From JACXTP01 sp963827905 (GTDB lineage Archaea > Thermoplasmatota > Thermoplasmata > Methanomassiliicoccales > UBA472), in the NCBI GenBank assembly GCA_963827905.1, contig CAWHCB010000008.1, positions 1 to 64,000 of the forward strand: a DNA stretch of 64,000 nt. Reading direction: 5' to 3'. Below, piece by piece: positions 1 to 9,756 of this stretch (position 1 is its first letter; every line of letters begins with the position of its first letter). The notes under the pieces were generated by a model. The model was not told the DNA's origin. It saw nothing but the letters and a program-made list of their open reading frames with translations, and did not search any database. Made by a program: the position numbers and the translations under genes.

Positions 1-397
1 TGGTCGGTTCCCCCGCCAATGATATGGCCACCTGCTTGGGGTCGCGGCTCTCGTCCCACATCTGGCGGGAGCAGCGCGGGTCGCCCTTGAAACCGGTCAC
101 CAATTTTCTCTGGTGCTCGATGCAGGCGTCGAGCACGACCTCCGGCTCCTGCCATTTCGTGACCGTCGACTCGAAGCCGCGCACCCTCCAGCAGAACTGG
201 CAATTGTGAGTGCAATCATTGACCGCCGGGGTCATCTGCAGGCAGCGGTGGGACCTTATGCCATAGAAGTCCTGCTTGTAGCAGGTGCGCCCGCGCAGCA
301 TGGACTCCTTCATCCAATGGCACAGCTTCACCGCCGCGTGCTCGCCGCACAGTCGGTACTGCTGCTTTTCCAGTATGCCCCTCAGGTCCTGCTTCAT
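1..397 (-). CDS. taw1: tRNA 4-demethylwyosine synthase (TYW1/Taw1), N-terminal part
   Basis: Radical SAM enzyme that builds the tricyclic wyosine base at G37 of tRNA-Phe from N1-methylguanosine and pyruvate. Only the first 130 or so residues are inside the window; the gene runs off the left edge. The CxxxCxxC iron-sulfur motif is visible as CTHNCQFCW near residue 66, and the family motif SLAGEPT lies close to the window edge. An ATG at 403 is also possible, but the GAGG Shine-Dalgarno directly abuts it and sits 6 bases before the ATG at 397, so 397 is preferred. The start lies just behind the stop of the RFC large-subunit gene, so the two are probably co-transcribed. Confidence 0.92.
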   Translation of the reverse strand, partial: MKQDLRGILEKQQYRLCGEHAAVKLCHWMKESMLRGRTCYKQDFYGIRSHRCLQMTPAVNDCTHNCQFCWRVRGFESTVTKWQEPEVVLDACIEHQRKLVTGFKGDPRCSRQMWDESRDPKQVAISLAGEPT

Positions 398-405
398 CTC
401 CATCC

Positions 406-1911
406 TCAGAACTGGAACAAGGTCTTCTGCGTGCCCTTGTCCGCTTCGGAGGTCTTCTCCTCCTTCGGCGCCGGTGGTGGTGCCTCCTCCACCTTCGGCA
501 CGGGGGTCGTCTCCGCCTTCTTCTTGCGCCCCTTCCTCTCTGGCTTCGTCGCCGGCTCTGGCTCGTCGATCCGTTCTGCGGGAGGGGCGGAACGGCCCCG
601 CTCCCTGACCATATGCATCTCCGCCATGAGCTGCTTCACCGCCGGGGCGTCCACCTTCTGCTCCAGGATGAAGGCCATCTCCTCCTGCTCCAGCGCCAGG
701 CGCAGCGCCATGCTGGAACGGAACTCCTGGTTCTGCTTGAAGAGCTCGCGGAAGTAGGGCAGTATCTGCTCTATGGTGTCCTTCATGGAGCTGTGGCACT
801 CGGCGCCGATCTTGTGCGCCACCGCTGACTTGACCCCCCTGGCCTCCTTCGATCGCGAAAGGCGCAGCAGCATCATCGGGAAACGGTACTGGACATAACC
901 CCGGTAGGGCTTGGCCTTGGCCATGGTCACGCCATAGCACATGTGCATGTTGGCGTACCCCCAGAAACCGTAGTACTGGCGCCGTTTCACCCGGGACATG
1001 AAGATGTCGGCGCGGGAGAGCGAATCGTAGGCCCGGTCCAGGTCCCCTGACTCCTTGTAGACGAGAGGCACGTTCTCGTCCAGCCACTTCATGATATAGT
1101 CCGGGTCCTCGTCCGCCTCCATCATGGTCTGCCGCGCCTTGCGGGGGTTGATCCCGCCCAGGACGTCGGCCATGAGCTCGTACATCGATTTCTGGGAGAG
1201 GCGGTCCCCCAGTCCGGTGAGGTCGTGCTCCTCCACCCGGTCGTGGCCCAAGGCCACGGCCTGCAGGTCGCGAATGGCGGCCCGCATGTCGCCGTTGGAG
1301 CGCTCGGCGATGGAGTCGAACACCTTCTCGTCCACGCTCACCCCTTGGTCCATGGCTATGTGCTTGAGTGCGGTCTTGACGGTGGACGTCTGCAATCTGG
1401 ACAGTTTGATCTGGAGCGTCTCCGATTTGATGGCCGCGCTGCGGCGGCTCAGCTCGTAGAAGTCGTTGACGATGAGGATGACCGGCTGCTTGGTGCTGCG
1501 GATCAGCTCCGCCATGGCGGGGATGCCGCCCGCATCCTCCCGGCCGAAGATGTTGTCCGCCTCGTCCAGCACGATGAGCTTGCGGCGGCCTTCCTTGCTG
1601 GACAGGAACTCGCCGGTGTCGCTGAACGTGTCCGATAGCGCCCCGCGAATTGCCACGCGCCTGATGGCCTCGGCGTTGCGCTGGTCCGAGGCGTTCATCT
1701 CCACCAGCCCCCAGGAGAACTCCTTGGCGAGCGCCTGGGCCATGCTGGTCTTGCCGATGCCGGGCGACCCGATCAGGACGATGGCCCGCTCCTTCGGTTG
1801 ACCAGCCTCCCAGGCGAGGGCCCATTGCCTCATCTGCGCCACGGCCTTGGGGTTGCCCAGCACCTCCTTGAGGTTGCTCGGTCGGTAAAGCTCGGTCCAA
1901 TCATCGTGCAT
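406..1911 (-). CDS. rfcL: Replication factor C large subunit
   Basis: Clamp-loader subunit that, with RFC small subunits, opens PCNA and loads it on primed DNA. The protein is 501 residues, normal for the family. Walker A is GSPGIGKT at residues 48-55 and Walker B is LDEADN near 117. A lysine/proline/glutamate-rich linker precedes the extreme C-terminus, QKTLFQF, a textbook PCNA-interacting (PIP) box. The reading frame is intact. The wyosine gene follows 8 bases downstream on the same strand. Confidence 0.97.
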   Translation of the reverse strand: MHDDWTELYRPSNLKEVLGNPKAVAQMRQWALAWEAGQPKERAIVLIGSPGIGKTSMAQALAKEFSWGLVEMNASDQRNAEAIRRVAIRGALSDTFSDTGEFLSSKEGRRKLIVLDEADNIFGREDAGGIPAMAELIRSTKQPVILIVNDFYELSRRSAAIKSETLQIKLSRLQTSTVKTALKHIAMDQGVSVDEKVFDSIAERSNGDMRAAIRDLQAVALGHDRVEEHDLTGLGDRLSQKSMYELMADVLGGINPRKARQTMMEADEDPDYIMKWLDENVPLVYKESGDLDRAYDSLSRADIFMSRVKRRQYYGFWGYANMHMCYGVTMAKAKPYRGYVQYRFPMMLLRLSRSKEARGVKSAVAHKIGAECHSSMKDTIEQILPYFRELFKQNQEFRSSMALRLALEQEEMAFILEQKVDAPAVKQLMAEMHMVRERGRSAPPAERIDEPEPATKPERKGRKKKAETTPVPKVEEAPPPAPKEEKTSEADKGTQKTLFQF

Positions 1912-2005
1912 GGCTGGGCCACTCTATGTCAAGTCACAATAAATAATTGACCGGTGGAAGCGGCGAAAGTAAAGAAAAGTAAAGGGAAAGGGTTTGGACC
2001 TTCGT

Positions 2006-4471
2006 CTAACCGCGACGCCGCAACAACAGCACCACCACAGCCACGACGACCACTCCCGCGATGGCGGCGATGATGATCATGGTGTAGTCGATGGAATCCT
2101 CACCGCCCTCGCCCTGCGGGGTGGCGGAGACCTGGTTCGATGCTGGGCTGGCCCCCTCGGTGTTGATGGCCTTCACCGTGTAGTAGTAGGGTATGTCGTT
2201 GACCAGGCCGGTGTCGTTGTACATGGTCCCGGTGACGGTCAGGTACGGCCTGACGGTGCTCTCGGAGTTGCCCCTCGAGATGAGGTACTGGGTGACCGGC
2301 GCCCCACCATCATTGGTCGGAGCGTTCCAGGAGAGCTGCACGAACGCATCCCCGGTCAGCACACTGAGCGAGAGGGGGGCGGTCGGCACTACCACCATCG
2401 CGGCCAGCTTGAGGGTCTGGTTGGTGCTGTCGTAATAGACCACGTGCACCCTTCCCGAGCTGTCGGAGTCGGCGCTCACCTTGCCAGTGATGGCATCGAA
2501 GTCCAAGGTCCCGTTGCTCCAAAGCCCATAGTAGAAGTTGGATACCCCCAAGGTGCTCGGTTGGGCCTCATTGACGAATGCCACGTGAGGCGCACCGGTG
2601 GAGTCGAAGGCCAAGGCGTTGGAGTAGCCCGGTCCGGAGGCGTCCTTGGGCATGACCCACTGATACTTCCAGTTGCCAGTGGTACCCCAGGCGAGACGGA
2701 TGCCGCTCTCACCGGCATCTTGCACATAGTAGCTGATGAAGATCTGGTTGTTGGCGTTCACGTCGATGGAGGCGCTGACGCCGCAGGGGAACGCGTTGTC
2801 CACTACCGCCAGGTTCCAGTTGGTGCCATCATACTTACCGTAGTTGAGCTGGTTGTCGTTGAAGTAGGCCAGATGCAGGTTCCCGTCCGCGGTCATGGTC
2901 ATGTCCAGGCCAGGGTCGACCTTGTTGGTGTCCACCAAGAGGTTGATGATCCAGGAACCGGACTTGCGCACCGCCCATTTGAGATTGTCCGCCCCGTCGT
3001 CCGAGTAGACCACATAGATGTCCTCGTCGATCGACGCTATGGCACTGTACTTGCCGACATTGTTGCTGGAGTCGACCGTGTCGTTGTTCCACCCGCTGCC
3101 GAAGTTCCAAGCCAGTTTGAGCTGCTTCTTGGTGAAGTCATAGTAGCTGATGTAGATGGTGCCATTGTCCAGGACCGTTATCGATGGGTTCTGGCCCACA
3201 CCGCCCACGTCCACCAGCGCGATGTCCCATGTCCCATTGTCGTCATTGCCATAGTAGAGGCTGCCATTGGTCGGGTCGCTGAAGGCGACGTGGCTGACAC
3301 CGCTGGAATCGACGGCCAAGGAGTTGTTCTCCCCTGCCCCCACCATGCTCGGTGAGACCGCCTCGACGTCCCAGGTGGCCTGCGAGTTGGTGATGTGGTT
3401 CAGGAAGTTGTTGGTGCTGTCCACGTAGACCACGTGCACCTTGGTGTAGTTGTCCACCCCGATGGCGTTCTTGATGCCCTGATTGCCGATGGCGTCCAGG
3501 ACCTCATTGGTCCAAGCGCCGTTGAGATTGGTGGCGTACTTCAGGTCATTGTGGGCCGCGTCGTAGTAGCTGATGTGCGCCTTGCCCAGGACGTCCCCCC
3601 TGATGCTCACCGATTGGGAGACGAGTGTGTCCGGGTCGGGATAGGCATAGCTCCAGACGCCATTGGTCCACTTCGCGTAGCAGAGCATGGCGTTGGAGGC
3701 GTTGAAATAGGCCACGTGGAGGTTGTCCTGCCAATCGGTGTGCGAGCTGCTGGCATCCCCCACAGGGACGTTGTTGACATAGCCGTAGGACCAATCCCCG
3801 TTCGACTTCATGGCGTACTTCAGCTTGTAGGAGCCCTTGTCCATGTAGGTGATCACAGGCGTGCCGTTGCTGAAGTAGGAGAGCGAGGTGCTGCCCGGGT
3901 TCATGTCATCGACCACCTCGATGTTGACGTTGCCTCCGATGTTGGAGAAGAACTTCAGCTTCTCGTTGGTCGAATCGTAGTAGGAAACGGCACCGTTGCC
4001 ATTGCTGTCCGTGGCCACGGAGCAGTACTTGCCCACGTCGCCATCGCTGTCCAGGGTGCTGGTCTGCCAGGCACTCCCGGTGTCGGCCCTTGTGGCCAAT
4101 TTCAAGTTGAGGTTGTTGGAATCGTAGTAGGCGATCACGACGTTGTTGTTCATCCCGATGTCTATCGAGTTGTATGAACCGGTGCCGGTCTGCCCATCGA
4201 CCTGATAGCTCGTCCACAACTGTTGGTCATTGGTCTCATACATCAGAGTGCTGGTCTTTCCCGAGTAATAGCTGACGTGCACATACCCGTTCACATCGAC
4301 GATCACCGAGACGCTCTGACGCACCTCTGAGGTGCTGTCCAAAGTCTCTTTCAACCAGGAGACCGACCGCCCTTCCTCGGCGCCTGCCGCGTTCGCTGGA
4401 ACCGCGATCAGGAGCAGAGTTGGCAATAGGATCGCCAAGGTTAGAACTACCGCTGAGTGCTTAGCTTGCAT
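2006..4471 (-). CDS. Large secreted, membrane-anchored repeat protein with Fn3 domain
   Basis: Predicted surface protein of 821 residues. An N-terminal signal peptide (hydrophobic run at about residues 8-25, ending AANA/GA) is followed by about a dozen repeats of roughly 50 residues, each carrying variants of (I/V)SYYDSTN..LK(L/Y/F)A. Such repeats usually form beta-propeller blades. A fibronectin type III domain lies at about 690-785 (APLSLSVLTGD, ITRYLI-like strand, NTEGASPAS). One transmembrane helix and an RRRG stop-transfer end follow at 795-821. It probably faces the outside. The exact function is unknown; adhesion or polymer binding are possibilities. Start ATG is preceded by a GAAGGG ribosome site. 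Confidence 0.8.
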   Translation of the reverse strand: MQAKHSAVVLTLAILLPTLLLIAVPANAAGAEEGRSVSWLKETLDSTSEVRQSVSVIVDVNGYVHVSYYSGKTSTLMYETNDQQLWTSYQVDGQTGTGSYNSIDIGMNNNVVIAYYDSNNLNLKLATRADTGSAWQTSTLDSDGDVGKYCSVATDSNGNGAVSYYDSTNEKLKFFSNIGGNVNIEVVDDMNPGSTSLSYFSNGTPVITYMDKGSYKLKYAMKSNGDWSYGYVNNVPVGDASSSHTDWQDNLHVAYFNASNAMLCYAKWTNGVWSYAYPDPDTLVSQSVSIRGDVLGKAHISYYDAAHNDLKYATNLNGAWTNEVLDAIGNQGIKNAIGVDNYTKVHVVYVDSTNNFLNHITNSQATWDVEAVSPSMVGAGENNSLAVDSSGVSHVAFSDPTNGSLYYGNDDNGTWDIALVDVGGVGQNPSITVLDNGTIYISYYDFTKKQLKLAWNFGSGWNNDTVDSSNNVGKYSAIASIDEDIYVVYSDDGADNLKWAVRKSGSWIINLLVDTNKVDPGLDMTMTADGNLHLAYFNDNQLNYGKYDGTNWNLAVVDNAFPCGVSASIDVNANNQIFISYYVQDAGESGIRLAWGTTGNWKYQWVMPKDASGPGYSNALAFDSTGAPHVAFVNEAQPSTLGVSNFYYGLWSNGTLDFDAITGKVSADSDSSGRVHVVYYDSTNQTLKLAAMVVVPTAPLSLSVLTGDAFVQLSWNAPTNDGGAPVTQYLISRGNSESTVRPYLTVTGTMYNDTGLVNDIPYYYTVKAINTEGASPASNQVSATPQGEGGEDSIDYTMIIIAAIAGVVVVAVVVLLLRRRG

Positions 4472-4641
4472 AGCATCCCTTCGACTTGAAGGTGATATTT
4501 TTTTCTGGCTATATTTATCTTTCCGAGCCCAATGAAATCTGGCTTGACCTGAATTTAGCGTGTTTTCTGGTTACAGGGCCGAAAATCGACCTTAGCAACC
4601 ATTTTCTACTGACGAATTGGAATAATATGATCGGTGATCAA

Positions 4642-5058
4642 ATGCACAAGATCTCAAGGATATTGGTCTGCGTCGATGGCTCGCCCAACTCGTTGCGGGC
4701 GGCGGAGATGGCTGGCGACCTAGCAAGGTTATACTCGGCCAAGGTCGACCTGTTGTTCGTGGTGGGACCGGCAGAACATACCATGCTCGGGGGGAAGGAG
4801 GTTTGGAGCGGGGAAGGGGAGAACATCGGCGATGTCGAGCTCAACCATGCGATCGAGATAGTGAAGAAGGCCGGGGTGGAAGTGACACATGATGTGGACT
4901 TCGGGCACCCGGTGGAGAAGATATTGGAGCGGTCCGAGGGAGCCGACCTCGTCATCCTGGGGACGAGAGGCATGAGCGCCAAGAAGATGGTGTCCTGGGG
5001 GAGCGTGTCGATGCGGGTCTCTCAGATGTCCAAGGTGCCGGTGCTTGTCGTTCCATAA
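4642..5058 (+). CDS. Universal stress protein (UspA family)
   Basis: Small cytosolic nucleotide-binding stress protein of 138 residues. The C-terminal motif G-x2-G-x9-G-S (GTRG...GSVS) marks the ATP-binding subclass, and ILVCVDGS at the N-terminus is the usual first strand and loop. The frame is open upstream to 4486, but GGTGAT lies 5 bases before the ATG at 4642 and the homologous part begins there, so 4642 is chosen over the ATG at 4627. It is a single gene followed by a hairpin terminator. Confidence 0.92.
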   Translation: MHKISRILVCVDGSPNSLRAAEMAGDLARLYSAKVDLLFVVGPAEHTMLGGKEVWSGEGENIGDVELNHAIEIVKKAGVEVTHDVDFGHPVEKILERSEGADLVILGTRGMSAKKMVSWGSVSMRVSQMSKVPVLVVP

Positions 5059-5100
5059 GCCCATCAACAATTGAGAAGTGATCGAACATCAAAAATGATT

Positions 5101-5128
5101 AAAGGCCTTCCTGGCCTTTTCCCTTTTT
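5101..5128 (+). terminator. Hairpin terminator after the Usp gene
   Basis: AAAGGCC and GGCCTTT arms around a TTCCT loop, followed by a T-rich run (TTTCCCTTTTT). It lies 40 bases after the Usp stop and just before the next start codon. Confidence 0.65.
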
Positions 5129-5130
5129 AG

Positions 5131-5776
5131 ATGAGCTCAGCGGTACTGTTGGACTTTGACGGCACGATCACGATGAGGGACAGCTCCGAGCTTGTGCTCA
5201 GAAGGTTCGCTGACGAGCGCTGGCTGATTTACGATGATCTAATGGACCGAGGGGAGATAGGTCTGGAGGATTGCATGAAGCTCCAGTTCGCACTGGTCCA
5301 TGAACGGCCTGAATCGATAATCGCCTACCTAGATAATAATGTCGAAGCGAGAGCGGGTCTGAGCGAGTTCCTTCATTCGTTGGCAAAGGGGAGGGTGACA
5401 TCTGCATCGTGTCCGCGGGATTGGATTTTTTCATCGAACACTTCATGAAAACGAAGTTCGGGGAGTTCGAACTGAAAAAGACGACAGGGAAGGCGGTCTG
5501 GAACGATGGTGCCATTCGCTTCACGTTCCCTTCGATAAAGAATCCTGGTGCATTAGATTTCAAACAGGATGCTGTTCTTGAGGCAAGGAAGAGTCATGAC
5601 CACGTCATTTACATCGGAGACGGATCCTCGGACTACAACGCCGCTAGATCGTCCGATCACATCTATGCGGTAAAGGGATCGAGATTGGCAGCGATGTGCT
5701 CAAGGGAGTCGTTGCCTCACAGTACTTTTTCGAGTTTTCGGAGTTGGAAGATGATGTCCGTAAATATTTATTCTAA
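5131..5776 (+). pseudogene. HAD-family phosphatase, MtnX/SerB-like (two frameshifts)
   Basis: Haloacid-dehalogenase phosphatase, closest in look to the MtnX/phosphoserine-phosphatase group. The first frame carries motif I, DFDGT (the nucleophilic Asp), to about 5395. The frame then shifts at GGGGAGGG and continues as DICIVSAGLDFFIEHF, and later IYIGDGSSDYNAA (motif III/IV, acidic metal ligands). A second shift near 5700 restores the natural C-terminus KGVVASQYFFEF...KYLF and the TAA at 5774. Read through both shifts, the protein is about 215 residues and complete, so sequence errors are as likely as real decay. The substrate is not known. Confidence 0.75.
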
Positions 5777-6151
5777 TTTATTAATTATAATATTACAAAT
5801 ATAAATAGACGATGAAATCTATTAAATTAATTAAGTTGTTATCGATATTAAATATAATAATTAAATACTGAACAAATAAGTTATCTTTTTGACCGTCCTG
5901 AAGAGACAATGCAAACGTCTATGTTTTTGAATGTTGTATATTTTTTAATGTATTTTCAATATCAACTACTTTTTTTATAATTACAGCTAAATCAAAGAAA
6001 ATACTCAGCAATTTTCTATCGATCTAAGACCAACTAACCCTCCAATCCACATCCCTCTTGACCGATTTCGTTTCAAATCGCCTTATTCTTAATAAAAATT
6101 AATTTATTATATACTATATCGAAATTAGCTAAAATAATAATAATATTTTAT
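5777..6151. other. AT-rich intergenic stretch
   Basis: About 375 bases, far richer in A and T than the rest of the window, between two convergent frameshifted genes. I see no RNA gene, no long repeat and no coding potential in it. Confidence 0.6.
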
Positions 6152-6697
6152 TTAATGACGACACTCAAAACCCAACATGTACTCTTTGAACACCCGGTAC
6201 TGTCCAAATTCAGATGGGGCACGATAGATCTTCACGGAACCGCAGATGAACCTGGTCGGTGACTTGAACTTGACCTTGGCGCTTTCGACCACTGATCCAA
6301 CATCGGCGATCCCTTGCCTCAGGCATGGATTGGCTCAAGGTCATGATGGGGGACGAAACCTTCCATTTCATGGAAATTCAAGATCTCCTCCGAGGTGGGG
6401 CAGATGGCCTGAACGAAGGACCGGTGCAACTCCACCAGACCGGGCGAGTCGACCTTGAGATATACCACGTCACCCCCAAAATGGTCCACTTCGCCGACCA
6501 CCACGGGAAAGGGGTGTGTGGCCACACATATCGTCCATATCTTATTCAGCCAAGTGGGCGGATCGATCAGTCCAGACTGGCGCCTTGACCGTGACATGCG
6601 GCTCCACCAGGGCGCATGCCTTGCCCATTTGGAAGTTCATCACTTGGGAATAGAGAGGGTCGGGTGGCGATATCCCTATGAAGTATCGGTAGCCCAT
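6152..6697 (-). pseudogene. thpR: 2H phosphoesterase / 2'-5' RNA ligase-like protein (three frameshifts)
   Basis: Member of the 2H phosphoesterase superfamily (RNA 2',3'-cyclic phosphodiesterase, formerly 2'-5' RNA ligase). ATG at 6697 gives MGYRYFIGISPP, then the first HxT motif, PHVTVKAPV. A shift near 6565 (possible GATC duplication) leads to DPPTWLNKIW and the central strands. A second near 6345 restores the second motif HMTL, and a third near 6312 gives the C-terminal part ending GFECRH at the TAA at 6152. Both catalytic HxT motifs survive, so indel errors are a real alternative to decay. Length after correction is about 180 residues, normal for the family. Confidence 0.68.
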
Positions 6698-6786
6698 GTC
6701 CTCACCTGAAATTCATTCCTATCCCTTCAATTATTGGTCGGTCCTTGGACGATCCCTTCGGCGATCAGGATTATCCGCTGAACCGA

Positions 6787-6999
6787 TCAGACCATCCGAC
6801 GATGATTCAACTTGAATCTTTCTCGGAGGTCGGTGCTCGGTTCGAAGATCGAGCGTCCCTCATGGACGGCGTGTTCTTCGTACATGTCGCAGAGCTCTGT
6901 GAGGAACTGCTCGTAGGTCTTACGGAATTTGAGACGGTATAACCTGTCTCGGAGTTCGGTGCTCACCTGCAGACTTGTCTTCTTCTCTTCCCCTTGCAT
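6787..6999 (-). CDS. Small putative ribbon-helix-helix protein
   Basis: A 70-residue protein whose first 40 residues (KKTSLQVSTELRDRLYRLK, then KTYEQFLTELCDMY) have the beta-strand plus two-helix pattern of CopG/VapB-like DNA-binding antitoxins. No toxin gene is seen next to it, so a toxin-antitoxin role is not supported. A weak GGGATGCAAGGGG context surrounds the start. It is the only intact frame between two broken genes. Confidence 0.5.
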   Translation of the reverse strand: MQGEEKKTSLQVSTELRDRLYRLKFRKTYEQFLTELCDMYEEHAVHEGRSIFEPSTDLRERFKLNHRRMV

Positions 7000-7377
7000 C
7001 CCTTCACTTCCATAGTTTCTATAATTTTATATTTGTTATTGTTATTATTTATCTTTATAGTTATTATTGATTATATATTTATTTATGATACTATTTCTAT
7101 TAATATAATCAATAATTCTATATATAGTTATTGTTAATAATAAATTTATTAGAAATTATAGTTTATTGTATAGAAGTATCCATTTTAGTAAACGACGGTC
7201 TCCCGAATATCAATTAAAACGTAGGTCTTTTTGATGAAAATATCCCGGACTTTTAGCGAAAAAGGGGATCCGAACATTTAACGGCTCTAACCCCTACATT
7301 TCCTGTGGAGATATCACAATGGTTAAAAGTAACATTGTTACCTTTCATCTTATAACAATTGATAATATTGGTATAAG
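7000..7377. other. AT-rich intergenic stretch
   Basis: Very AT-rich from about 7020 to 7190, with repeated TTATTA/ATTTAT runs. No gene, RNA or clear inverted repeat is recognised. The short minus-strand open frame covering 7253-7489 only overlaps the end of proline dehydrogenase in another frame. Confidence 0.5.
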
Positions 7378-8186
7378 CTACGGCAAGGGCGCTCTCCCGA
7401 TCGAACTCAATCCTGTAAGGTATCTCTCCCTTCGTGCGGAGTAACCCCCTTCGTTCTTGCCGAAAGGTACGTACTCGCCAACTTTCCAACCTTGCGATGC
7501 TAGCTCCACCTTGGTCCTGTCCGCCAACCCCATCAAGAAATCTAGTTCGTAATGAGGATTGGGGGTCTCAACCCTCTCCCTGAACCATCTCAAGATTTCT
7601 GGATCATGGGTCCCGATGCAGAAAGGCCGGTCGCGATAGATCTGTGACTGGGCCAAAGATTCCATGCGGGATCTGTATATCGGAAAAATCACCACTGTCC
7701 CCGACATATGCTCCTTTGACCAGCCTCACCCTGACCCCGGCCTCGTTCATTATCGCCAGGTCGGTCCTGCTACGGTCAAGGTAAGCCTGTAAGGCCACGG
7801 TTATCGACCCGCATTCTATCTGACAGTCCTGAGCAAGGTCCAATATTTGATCGATGGTTGCCTTCCCCTCCATGTCGATCTCGAACCCGATCCCTGAGTC
7901 GTTCGCGATCCCGCATATTATTTGGGCGTTCTCGACACAGATCTCCGGGTCGAACATCGAACCCAAGGTGGAGGGTTTTATGGATATCGAGGCGTACAAG
8001 TCCGTTGTCCCATATCGCCTTCAGGCAATCCAGATAGGACTCCACGGAGGATTGGGCTTGGGTTCGATCCGATGCCGGTTCGGCCAGTACATCAAATATG
8101 CAATGGATCTCTTGATCGTTCCGCTTCTTGCACCATGCGACCGCAGCTTTGCTGTCTGGAAGGTACCACCTGTTGTCAACGTTCAT
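7378..8186 (-). pseudogene. Proline dehydrogenase (two frameshifts)
   Basis: FAD-dependent oxidation of proline to pyrroline-5-carboxylate. The frame starts at 8186 and ends as LDIHKTLHLG; a shift near 7990 gives SIKPSTLG, FEIDMEG and VRLVKGAY, which are the PRODH barrel signatures (substrate-contacting Lys and Arg). A second shift near 7690 leads to the C-terminal part, FCIGTHDPEI, YVPFGKNEGGYSARRERYL, ending at 7378. Together about 270 residues, close to a full monofunctional PRODH. It starts 10 bases after the DUF2252 gene, so the two form one transcription unit. An aldehyde dehydrogenase lies 5 kb away. Confidence 0.8.
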
Positions 8187-8196
8187 GTCGGTCAGC

Positions 8197-9600
8197 TCAC
8201 AGGTCGTTCTTCGCCTCTATGCGACCCGATTCGATGGCATCCACTAGAGCTTCGTGGTCCTCGATCGTCTGCTGGCAATAATCCTTGGCAAAATCGGCCA
8301 AAGCATAGTCCATGGCGGTTCCTTTCCCAAGATACCCAGCAATTATGGCGGGATCTCCTGATCTTGCATGTGCCTTGGCTAGGGTCCAACCGCACGTGGT
8401 CACGTACGCCTCAGCCATCTCATAAGGTTGATTCTCGATTACGGCGCTGACCTTCATGTCCTTCAGCTGCCTGACATAATAGTCCCGGTCGCGAAGTTTT
8501 GTCCAACCAAGCAGGACATCGCTTGCGGACTGCATGATCTTTTGTCCAACGACCACTCTCTGCCCGTTGTTCTCATATGCGCTCTTTTCCACATATGGCT
8601 CGATGACTGAGTTCCTCGCTTCCTTGATCTGAAGGATTAGGTTGTCCTTCTCGGAGGCTGAGAGCAATATGACCGCGCACCTGGTCCCGACACTTCCCAC
8701 CCCAACCACCTTCAATGCTAGATCTTGGAATGTATAGCGATCTAGAAGGACACGCTTCTCATGGGGCATGAATTCCCGATACTGTTCTAAGGTTTGGATC
8801 ATGGTATCGATAATTTTCTGGTCCTTGACATGGACTAGAAGAGGTGGTTCATCGAGGAATCGTTTTTTACCATCTACCTCTTCGGTCAATTTTGGGAACA
8901 GATATTTGCTCACCCTCTGTCTGGCAATCGCGTCTGCCATCTTGACCCGTTTTTGAACCATTCCGGATTGAAATGCATCGAGGAGAACTTGAATGTCGAA
9001 CTGCAAATACCAAATGTCGAGGGCGGACATGCCTGCCCCTCGACGCATGGCTTGTCGATATGCTTGGGCACATTTTACTGTAAGCGCGTAGGCATTTTTG
9101 GCAGACATCCCACTAATGTTATATGCGACATAGACCGAAGCAGCCAATCGCTTGAGGTCCCACTCCCAAGGTCCTGGAATGGTCTCATCGAAATCGTTCA
9201 CATCGAAGATCAAGTTCCTTTCTGGGGTGGCAAATAATCCGAAATTGCTAAGATGACAATCGCCGCATATCTGAACCGTATGGCCGGTGTTCGGGGTGTT
9301 AGAAAGGTCTGATGCCATGACTGATGCTGAGCCTCTGAGGAACGTGAACGGCGATAATGCCATCCTTCCATGCCGGATAGGGATGAGGTCCTCTATACGA
9401 CCAGCATTGGATTCAATGAGGATTTCTATCGGGTCACGACGGTTCGAAGGAGGGGTCCATCTAGCATGAGATTCCCTTGACACCAATTCACGCAGGTTTT
9501 TCCCTATCTCCAGTCTTTTTTCGATGGATTCGGTTATCTCAGATTCGTACTTTGGGACCTTTAAAATTGAACTTTCTAACTCATATCCTTTCTTTGCCAT
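8197..9600 (-). CDS. DUF2252 family protein
   Basis: Intact 467-residue member of DUF2252, an uncharacterised family whose fold is thought to resemble aminoglycoside-phosphotransferase-type kinases. Motifs include FLRGSASVMASDL, ICGDCHLSNFG (catalytic-loop-like) and DVNDFDETIPGPWEWDLKRLA (metal-binding-like), then VGVGSVGTRC. GGGGAAGTGA precedes the ATG. It reads directly into a proline dehydrogenase gene 10 bases away, an unusual partner. The substrate is unknown, and I cannot tell whether it is an active kinase. Confidence 0.88.
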   Translation of the reverse strand: MAKKGYELESSILKVPKYESEITESIEKRLEIGKNLRELVSRESHARWTPPSNRRDPIEILIESNAGRIEDLIPIRHGRMALSPFTFLRGSASVMASDLSNTPNTGHTVQICGDCHLSNFGLFATPERNLIFDVNDFDETIPGPWEWDLKRLAASVYVAYNISGMSAKNAYALTVKCAQAYRQAMRRGAGMSALDIWYLQFDIQVLLDAFQSGMVQKRVKMADAIARQRVSKYLFPKLTEEVDGKKRFLDEPPLLVHVKDQKIIDTMIQTLEQYREFMPHEKRVLLDRYTFQDLALKVVGVGSVGTRCAVILLSASEKDNLILQIKEARNSVIEPYVEKSAYENNGQRVVVGQKIMQSASDVLLGWTKLRDRDYYVRQLKDMKVSAVIENQPYEMAEAYVTTCGWTLAKAHARSGDPAIIAGYLGKGTAMDYALADFAKDYCQQTIEDHEALVDAIESGRIEAKNDL

Positions 9601-9756
9601 TCACTTCCCCCAAACAGGACGATATTTAGTGTATCGACTATGTGAAACTTTTTAATATGCATAGAAAAGCCCCAAGCCATGATCTTCAGAAATATCATAG
9701 GCTTTAATAGAATTAAAAAAAAGGGGGGAAAGGGTTTAGCGTAAATACTCTCTCGT

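Noticed and set aside
1994..4177. Long plus-strand frames opposite the surface protein and similar antisense frames at 16135-17100 and 21888-22835.
   Set aside because: They are high-GC shadow frames, without domains or ribosome sites, opposite genes with recognisable motifs.
5777..6151. AT-rich stretch as a replication origin.
   Set aside because: No orc1/cdc6 gene next to it and no repeated ORB-type boxes or long inverted repeats seen.
6787..6999. Toxin-antitoxin module.
   Set aside because: Only a ribbon-helix-helix-like protein is present; the flanking frames are a 2H phosphoesterase and non-coding DNA, not a toxin.
7253..7489. Minus-strand 78-codon frame as the true C-terminus of proline dehydrogenase.
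   Set aside because: The alternative ending YSARRERYLTGLSSIGRAP at 7378 fits the family's end and stops properly.
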